Assembly (NCBI GenBank): GCA_001839685.1
Contig: MLAK01000553.1
Coordinates: forward strand, 39,512-72,102
Length of the DNA stretch: 32,591 nucleotides
Origin: Tritrichomonas foetus
Lineage: Eukaryota; Parabasalia; Tritrichomonadida; Tritrichomonadidae
Direction of reading: 5' to 3'
In this document: positions 26,970 to 32,591 of the stretch, one piece after another
How the letters are laid out: each line of letters begins with the position of its first letter
Numbering within the stretch: the stretch's first letter is position 1
The notes under the pieces: model-generated
Seen by the model: only the letters and a program-made list of their open reading frames with translations
What the model was told of the DNA's origin: nothing
The model's database searches: none
Made by a program: the position numbers and the translations under genes

Positions 26970-27463
26970 AATAAATCATTAGCTAAATTTACAAATGATT
27001 TTACTTTCATTGTGAATGGTAAAAAAATAGAACATAAATGATTGGTTGATGATTTATTATCGCCAAGAATTCATTTGACTGATGAATTAATCGCTGAATA
27101 TTCTCTTAATGCCCATTATTCCGGTGATTTCAAAGATATTTGTTTGGATGATTTTGGAAAAAAATTCTTTCAAAAAATAGTGTTTTTTACATCATGGAAA
27201 TTTTCATTCAACTGATGAATGGAGATTATTTTATAATCAATCCAGAATATCAAGAAACCCTTGCAATAAACAATGCTCTGTCACATCTTGACAATAAATT
27301 ACTTTTCTTTCGTTCAATGTTTCCGACTTCATCAATGAATTCATTCGATATTTCTTTTCATTAAGAAGAAATTTCATTTATATCACAAAATTTTTGTGAA
27401 ATGATTGAGCAAGACGAAGAAAGAAAAACGAAAGATGATAATACAAAAATGGAGATAAAATGA
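26970..27463 (+). pseudogene. Decayed BTB-like trichomonad family gene
   Basis: Reading from 26970, the frame gives NDFTFIVNGKKIEHK, a TGA at 27039-27041, then LVDDLLSPRIHLTDELIAEY. This follows the 'DFTF-x-V-x-G ... x-A-D-x-L-S-P-R-I' opening of a large trichomonad BTB-like family. The similarity then shifts frame near 27180 to MEIFIQLMNGDYF and on to ALSHLDN, meets a TAA at 27362-27364, then EEISFISQNFCEMIEQ, again family-like. So at least two stops and one frameshift break it, and no full product is expected. The functional paralogue-like gene at 27586-28470 lies on the other strand just beyond. I rely on recalled family pattern, so the family name is moderate. Confidence 0.6.
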
Positions 27464-27585
27464 AAATATATTCGATATATTAAATTCTAACTGTTGGTGA
27501 TTAAGAGAACAGTTATAAAGTTAAATAAACGAAAAATACATTGAATGATTGTCAAAAAACAAGAAATAAATATTCGAAAAATGTT

Positions 27586-28470
27586 TCATGAGTTTTCTTT
27601 CCCAGAAATTTTGTAAAAATCCTCCAAAAAAAGTTTCATTTGAGTTTCATTCAAACTTTCTTCACATTTCGTTGATGTTGGAATGATATAATTCCTTTTA
27701 GGGAGTGAATTTTCATCGATATCATTTTCAACTTCATATGTCAACTTCCTTTTCATTAAAATGGTTAAAATTTCCTTTCTCGACCTTAAACTTTGTAAAA
27801 TTTCGGCACTTTCTTTTTCATTGAGGTTTTCAGCACGTACAAGGGATATAAGAGTGTTTTGTTCTGGTGAGTTATTGAATTGCTTGTTTTCTTCACAATA
27901 ATGAACAATAAAATTAACAAGGGCCTTTTCGGATATTAATGAAATTGTTTTTGTACTTTTGAGAATTTTCATAATTAAAGAAATATCGACCGATACAAGC
28001 AAACCTGATTCTATAAAAAGATGAAGATATTTAGCAATGAGTTGAATGAAATTTTCATTTTGGCTGGCATTTTTTACAACATTTTGCATTGTCGAAATTG
28101 CTTCTTCAAAAATATAACATTTTTCCAGAATGAATGGGCATTCAAAAAAAAGGCCAATTGCTTTAAATATTTGAAGAAATCTCAAATTGATTTTGAAAGT
28201 TGATCCATAAGCATATTTACTAAAATACTCAACACCTTCTTTATTAATATCAGCTGCTGAAATCATAAATTCAGTTGCATTTGGCTCATTTTCAAGATAC
28301 TTTGAAATTTTGGTTGATGCCAATTTTACTAATGTCAAATTACAGTGCAATTTCATGTTATTGTAATTAAGCGCAAAATTCTTAACAGTTTTACTTGCTA
28401 TTTTGCTGTCAATTGGATAATGAGCGGTAAATCCAAAATCATGAAACATTTCAATTTTTTTAGTTAGCAT
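27586..28470 (-). CDS. BTB-like domain protein, lineage-specific family
   Basis: This 294-residue protein starts with a region (about 37-115) that reads like a diverged BTB/POZ fold: LHCNLTLVKLASTKISKYL, then FMISAADINKEGVEYFSKYAYGSTFKINLRFLQIFKAIGLFFECPFI (shown in part by its key blocks), the last being the long helix pair of BTB domains. A helical BACK-like part (about 125-265) follows, then a Lys/Glu-rich tail. Trichomonads have many such proteins; BTB domains usually mediate dimerisation or cullin-3 recruitment, which is not established here. It has ATGs at 28470 and 28449; I take the first, four bases below a TCAATG initiator-like word. It is divergent from the INTS7-like gene over 258 bp. 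Confidence 0.6.
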   Translation of the reverse strand: MLTKKIEMFHDFGFTAHYPIDSKIASKTVKNFALNYNNMKLHCNLTLVKLASTKISKYLENEPNATEFMISAADINKEGVEYFSKYAYGSTFKINLRFLQIFKAIGLFFECPFILEKCYIFEEAISTMQNVVKNASQNENFIQLIAKYLHLFIESGLLVSVDISLIMKILKSTKTISLISEKALVNFIVHYCEENKQFNNSPEQNTLISLVRAENLNEKESAEILQSLRSRKEILTILMKRKLTYEVENDIDENSLPKRNYIIPTSTKCEESLNETQMKLFLEDFYKISGKENS

Positions 28471-28565
28471 GTCATTGAAACATACAAAAAGTTTTGATTT
28501 TCGACTTTTTCTGTATTTAAACAGTCAACCATTTTGGGTTTTGGAAACCAGATAATTCTTAACAC

Positions 28566-28629
28566 AAACTTTTTACGTATTTATATGGTCATTTATTCAG
28601 AATTATTAACCATATAAACACGGAAAAAG
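28566..28629. promoter_or_regulatory. Long imperfect inverted repeat between BTB-like and INTS7-like genes
   Basis: Arms of 21 bases at 28569-28589 (CTTTTTACGTATTTATATGG and T) and 28609-28629 pair in reverse complement with two mismatches, separated by 19 bases. The element lies 100-160 bp before the INTS7-like ATG and 96-159 bp before the BTB-like start on the other strand. Both arms recur upstream of the MutL gene. It could bind a dimer or form a cruciform. Confidence 0.5.
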
Positions 28630-28728
28630 TAGAAACTGAGTATTCAATTTTTCATTTCACTTGGAAATCTAATCATTTCTAAAAAGACGATTATAATAAA
28701 TTGAAAATATTCACAACTTGATTTTTTG

Positions 28729-31068
28729 ATGTCAACCTCAAGGCCTCCTAAAAACACTGGAAAGCCACAAGCTGGACTTCAACCAGTTGTCCAAAGGTCT
28801 CATGCAACTCAAGCCGCTATTTCTTTTGTCCAAAAATTTTTGGAAATGCCACCGCCGAACGATATTTTTATTCAAGAATTGAGACAAACCGCAAATCAAA
28901 GAACAGTTCAAGAAATCTACATACAATTGCGAAAACAGTTTACTAGTGCCACACTTTCTCCACTCAGAAAGTTAGCGATTATCCACTTTTTCCAAAATAC
29001 CCAAGATCTCCAAAAAATGATCGATCCGACAAAAGATTTCGCTGACAACTTTGTTTCGCACAAATCAACTCAACGCTGGCAGAGAGCTTTCCTCTTCAAA
29101 GCCGTATCAGCCCTCATCCCCACAATCCGACCAGTCTCTTCACTCAATCCAACAATCAGGTCCGACACACTTTTTCTGATGAAAGCAATAGATAACCTAT
29201 CGTCATCAGACCCAGAAGTTTTTGAAAGCGCCAAAGAAGTCCTCCAAAAGTTGGCTCAAAAAATCAACATTTTTTCACATATTTATTTGCAGTGTATTAT
29301 AATGCCATATTTGCTTCTTTTTCTGCCAGACATGACATACAACTCAGAAATAATCAATCAAATCATTTCTATTTATCTATCAATGCTCACATTAGAAAAT
29401 CCACATATTCATGAAACATTAGACTCTATTGAAAAATTTGTGAAAAACTTAAAAGTCTTTCCACAAAACCTTTATTCAGCCATACTTAATTTCATTTTTT
29501 CTTTTCCAGAAATACGAACTTCACATAAAAAACCATTTTCATATTGCGTACAAATAATTGAACATATTTTTCGAATCTTTGAAAATTCTAGTAACTTTTT
29601 AATGCCTTATCAAATTCAAAATATTGCTGATTTTGCTGTGAATTATATTTTACATACTAAAAAAAAGAAAAATTCAATAGTTCCACCTCTGAAAATGTTA
29701 GTTTCTTTCCTTATCACTGACAATCGTCTAAATGATACGCCAGCGGAAGATGTTGAGAGTGCTGCCTATTTAATTGCTGTTTTTCCACGTTTGAATGAAG
29801 AAAATTCGGAAATTGCTGAAAAAGGATTCAACACTTTACGAGACTTTGCAGACAAGCCTTTTCCACTTCATATTTGTGAGCTTCTCTTGAATCATTTAGG
29901 CTCATTCATTCCATATCTATCTGAAGAAGCTCATTCAATTATTATTGAAGTTCTTTTACCAAATTTGACGAGCCAAAGCCAGAAACATCAAGAAGCTGTA
30001 GCATCATTTTTATCTACAATCACAATAGACTTTTCACCAATGTATCTTGAGCTTATTAAGAATATAACTAATATTCAAATTTGTCCAAAACTGAAAGCAG
30101 CCCTTTTAAGCCTTCATTATCTTGCAACAACACAACCAGATAAACAATTTGCGAAAATCGCCGTGACTGAAAGTTATGAATGTGGACGTTCTTTGTTTCT
30201 TATTGGTGAATTTTCACAAGCTTCAAGGCTTTGGGTCAATGATGAATCTGCCGAAGCTTTTAGGATTTTTGCATCAGGTGAAACTTTTTATCATGCACGT
30301 GATCATTCAAAAGCAGCTAGTGAATTCAAAATAGCAGCAGATGCATTCAAATTAACGAAATTTCCACATGATTTTCATGTTTTTTATTGCATGGCAAGAC
30401 ATTACTATGAATCTATTTGTTTCCAAGCTGAATTGTTAATGGAAATGCCATCAATTGAACCAATTGCAACAAATATTATTGACATTATAGAATTTAATGA
30501 TATTTTATTTAAACTTGGGAATTCATCTTTGCTTCTTCATCCTGAAATTGATCGAGCTTCTCGTGACTGTATTGAGGAGTTCATTCAAATCTCCCAAAGA
30601 GTGCTTCAATCACTTGAACAAAGCAGAGAAGTAAGTAAAGAATTATATAAAGAAGCAACCAAACAAATGATTATTCCACCACCAGCTTTCCTTTCAACAA
30701 AACAACCTGTTTCTATTCAAAACCTGAAGATCACACAACCTGACATATTCATAATCCCTGCTGCAACGAGACAATTTTTCTTAGAGCTCATTGGAACAGT
30801 CCAGAATCAGTCAAACCTAGAATTTAGTCTTACATGTGAAGTAGTCATTACTTTAAATGGAATTCCAAAGAGTGTTCAGATTCAAGATATTCCAAGTGAA
30901 GGTGATTTTTCTGTTGATTTTCCAATTATGGCCGAAGAAAAGCATAATCATGAAAGTGTTCATCACATGCCTGTTACAATTACATTTACAGCATGCTTTA
31001 ATGATAATTCTAAGTATTTGATTGAATATGCAGTAAGGTATATTGTTATTCATGAAAGTAGTGATTGA
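28729..31068 (+). CDS. Integrator complex subunit 7-like protein
   Basis: This 779-residue protein is mostly HEAT-like helices with a beta-rich C-terminus, the layout of INTS7 (about 960 residues in animals). Residues about 78-150 (LRKLAIIHFFQNTQDLQKMI onwards) follow the INTS7 order of a helix ending 'L-x-K-I-L-x-V-D-x-F-V-x-R', then an A-x-x-L-R-x-L-G-S-L-A-x-x-I-P helix and the R-x-S-L-x-S block. The middle region (about 485-560) has the repeated helix pairs near ESYECGRSLFLIGEFSQASR. The end, from PPPAF at 650, carries beta strands (VSIQNLKITQP, then LELIGTVQNQ) that match the INTS7 C-terminal pattern. Integrator processes snRNA 3' ends and terminates paused polymerase II. The true start is the ATG at 28729; an in-frame TTG lies just upstream. 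It stands alone, sharing its upstream region with the BTB-like gene. A generic HEAT protein is the alternative. Confidence 0.6.
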   Translation: MSTSRPPKNTGKPQAGLQPVVQRSHATQAAISFVQKFLEMPPPNDIFIQELRQTANQRTVQEIYIQLRKQFTSATLSPLRKLAIIHFFQNTQDLQKMIDPTKDFADNFVSHKSTQRWQRAFLFKAVSALIPTIRPVSSLNPTIRSDTLFLMKAIDNLSSSDPEVFESAKEVLQKLAQKINIFSHIYLQCIIMPYLLLFLPDMTYNSEIINQIISIYLSMLTLENPHIHETLDSIEKFVKNLKVFPQNLYSAILNFIFSFPEIRTSHKKPFSYCVQIIEHIFRIFENSSNFLMPYQIQNIADFAVNYILHTKKKKNSIVPPLKMLVSFLITDNRLNDTPAEDVESAAYLIAVFPRLNEENSEIAEKGFNTLRDFADKPFPLHICELLLNHLGSFIPYLSEEAHSIIIEVLLPNLTSQSQKHQEAVASFLSTITIDFSPMYLELIKNITNIQICPKLKAALLSLHYLATTQPDKQFAKIAVTESYECGRSLFLIGEFSQASRLWVNDESAEAFRIFASGETFYHARDHSKAASEFKIAADAFKLTKFPHDFHVFYCMARHYYESICFQAELLMEMPSIEPIATNIIDIIEFNDILFKLGNSSLLLHPEIDRASRDCIEEFIQISQRVLQSLEQSREVSKELYKEATKQMIIPPPAFLSTKQPVSIQNLKITQPDIFIIPAATRQFFLELIGTVQNQSNLEFSLTCEVVITLNGIPKSVQIQDIPSEGDFSVDFPIMAEEKHNHESVHHMPVTITFTACFNDNSKYLIEYAVRYIVIHESSD

Positions 31069-31679
31069 TTTGTTTTTAATTACCTAGTGTAAACAATTTA
31101 TAGAGTTTGATTTTTTTTTTTTTTTTTTTTTTACACCACTATTTCTTCATTGATTAGAAATGATTTGGAGTTGCTTCTATATTTTTTACTGAATAAGATA
31201 TTCTACAACGAAATAGTTTTATCTTTCTTCTCATAATCCGAAGACATTCAACATTTGAAGAAAAATCAATAGTTAAGAAATAATCATTAGTGAAATTATG
31301 TTTCTACGAGTTCTTTTGGTTTTCCAGATAGAGTAAAAGTTAAAAATGTAGATTTCTCAAATAATTTTGATGTTTCTTCTTCAAATGAACAATCAAATTT
31401 ATCTGTAAATTTAAACAATATTTTCAAACAATTTTCCAAAAGATTCAACATTTATAACATTCATAAGATCCTTCATAATATCAGGGATTTTGGAATACAA
31501 CGATTAGTGGCATTGATAATTAATTGAATTCTCTAAAGATGATGCTTCAGTCATGTTCATTTTTCAAATCATGAGCATTCACTTTATTTTTGATTATTTG
31601 GAATCGAAAAGTTTATTCAATCACACGAGCATGCTTAACTTAAGGCCTATTACCCAGCAAATTTCTTTCAGTTTGGAAT
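31069..31679. other. AT-rich spacer between convergent genes, with a 22-base T tract
   Basis: 3' flank of the INTS7-like gene and of the ankyrin-family remnant. It has a T tract at 31111-31132. Parts of 31500-31679 read on the minus strand as possible further decayed ankyrin-family sequence, but the signal is too weak to call. Confidence 0.5.
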
Positions 31680-32430
31680 TCAAATAGCAAATCTATAATA
31701 ATTAGGAATAACAATTGAAATACAATATACAAAATCAAATATTATCTTCCAAATTAATATCAAAATTAGATATTTCAAATAATTAGATGAATAGTCAACT
31801 TTATTCATCAAAAGATAATGAAAAATATTAATTGCATCAAATGCCATTGCGTAATCTAGAAGACTAGGTTTTTTATCACAATTGTTAAACTCTGGATTAT
31901 TTTCGAAAAATGGAGATTCGATTTTAGAATTAAGATCGAAATATTCTGTGCTTAAAATATTTTTATGAAAGTTATCAATATTATCTGATCGAATAATTTG
32001 TGCTATTTCTTCTTGTGAATGAAAATATTTGCGATAATCAAATTTCTTTGCATTTGCACTTCCTTTTTCATTTTCATTATCATCTGTCTTTTCATATGAT
32101 TGATGATATAATTCATTGATTATTTCTTCTGTCAAATCAAATAGCATTTTTAGATTGTCAAAAAGTTTGGGATTCTTTGTTTGGATTTCTGGAATGACAA
32201 AAAGGCTACATTTTTCACTCCAGTTTTTTGAAAGTTCAATTTCAAGGGCACAATGATCACTTGAAGAATAATGTTGATTGGTAAAATGTAGCTTTCAATC
32301 TTTGATGTGAAATTAATTCCTCTAAAACTAGGATAAAAATGTTGTGGTTTCGTTCATTGTTGTCTGGAGTGATAAAATAAATGGTATAATGAACAATAAT
32401 ACGAAGGAAACCTTCATAAATAGCATAATT
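31680..32430 (-). pseudogene. Broken ankyrin-repeat (DUF3447-like) trichomonad family gene
   Basis: The longest frame is 31680-32147 from its ATG, but the same frame continues upstream with family-like content (HYSSSDHCALEIELSKNW, then CSLFVIPEIQTKNPKLFDNL) to a TGA at 32295-32297. Upstream of that, the preceding part (FLRIIVHYTIYF near 32390, then FILVLEELISHQRL near 32320) appears in another frame, implying a frameshift between about 32257 and 32294. The ankyrin part (SLLDYAMAFDAINIFHYLLMNK, shown by its start) is followed by hydrophobic garbage and a stop, so the repeat array is lost at the C-terminus. It runs into the 20-bp tandem repeat at its left, coding, end. Broken at both ends; a sequencing error could explain the frameshift but not the lost C-terminus. 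Confidence 0.55.
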
Positions 32431-32439
32431 TACCGAAAT

Positions 32440-32580
32440 AGAAACACAAAATAAAAGAATAGAAACACAAATAAAAGAATAGAAACACAAATAAAAGAAT
32501 AGAAACACAAATAAAAGAATAGAAACACAAATAAAAGAATAGAAACACAAATAAAAGAATAGAAACACAAATAAAAGAAT
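32440..32580. repeat. 20-bp tandem repeat, seven units
   Basis: The unit AGAAACACAAATAAAAGAAT occurs six times without change at 32461-32580, after a 21-base first unit (32440-32460) with one extra A. Because 20 is not a multiple of three, all frames on the minus strand stay open, giving an artefactual frame rich in Phe, Leu and Cys. It is a minisatellite, not a CRISPR array: there are no unique spacers. The array stops near the window edge. Confidence 0.9.
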
Positions 32581-32591
32581 AGTAATAAATT

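Larger units (their letters stand above)
25554..27585. other. Gene-poor 2-kb region with palindromes and a decayed BTB-family gene
   Basis: To the left are the upstream sequences of the PP1-like gene, with AACTTTTT near 25617 and 25641. The centre holds two perfect inverted repeats (26040-26058 and 26340-26377) and the right part a BTB-like pseudogene (26970-27463). A 63-codon frame at 26013-26204 contains the first palindrome and has no recognisable family; I do not call it. Confidence 0.6.

Noticed and set aside
32257..32568. 103-codon frame with repeated Phe/Cys/Leu blocks
   Set aside because: Mostly the translation of a 20-bp tandem repeat that stays open in all minus-strand frames; only its end matches the ankyrin-family remnant.
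32440..32580. Possible CRISPR-like array
   Set aside because: The units are contiguous and identical, with no spacers, and the DNA is eukaryotic in character.

Overview
The window looks like nuclear DNA of a parabasalid protist. Tritrichomonas (T. foetus-like) is my best guess, from general pattern rather than any search. The DNA is very A+T-rich with long homopolymer tracts. Genes are eukaryotic in type (DOCK RhoGEF, SWI3, CD2BP2/Lin1, Integrator subunit 7, MAN1/Src1, PP1-like phosphatases) yet run as single uninterrupted reading frames of up to about 2250 codons. Start codons often sit a few bases downstream of a TCAYTY initiator-like site, as known for trichomonads. Remnants of lineage-specific BTB-like and ankyrin (DUF3447-like) families lie between them. 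There is no sign of bacterial operons, tRNAs, rRNAs, CRISPR arrays or transposons.

Layout. 1-845 is AT-rich spacer. A PP1/PP2A-like phosphatase with an acidic C-terminal tail (845-2062, -) is followed by a 1.4-kb AT-rich spacer with hairpins and a MATE transporter (3486-4955, -). A divergent promoter region leads to a SWI3/SMARCC-like chromatin-remodelling subunit (5379-6710, +). A small CD2BP2/Lin1-like protein without a GYF domain (7042-7584, -) is divergent from a 950-residue alpha-solenoid protein that may be a FANCD2/FANCI relative (7876-10728, +). A small candidate gene (11112-11330, -) is divergent from a giant DOCK-type GEF (11461-18228, +). Two 30-base T tracts and a TG microsatellite come next, then a short MAN1/Src1-like inner nuclear membrane protein (18602-19285, +) and a C-terminally short MutL homologue (19535-20917, +).

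The next three genes are on the minus strand: a CAMK/AMPK-like kinase (21239-22459), an RPA1-like protein made of a duplicated pair of OB-like folds (22838-24424) and a second PP1-like phosphatase (24588-25553). A 2-kb gene-poor stretch (25554-27585) holds a decayed BTB-family gene and several palindromes. A BTB-like gene (27586-28470, -) is divergent from a probable Integrator subunit 7 (28729-31068, +). The right end carries a broken ankyrin-family gene running into a 20-bp tandem repeat at 32440-32580.

The genes are functionally mixed and each probably has its own promoter. Several concern the nucleus and genome maintenance (MutL, RPA-like, FANCD2-like, SWI3, Integrator, MAN1), but I see no evidence that they form one system. 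The most unusual items are the ABAB OB-fold protein, the FANCD2-like solenoid with a candidate ubiquitination lysine, the GYF-less CD2BP2, the truncated MutL and MAN1 proteins, and a long imperfect inverted repeat shared by the MutL and INTS7 upstream regions.
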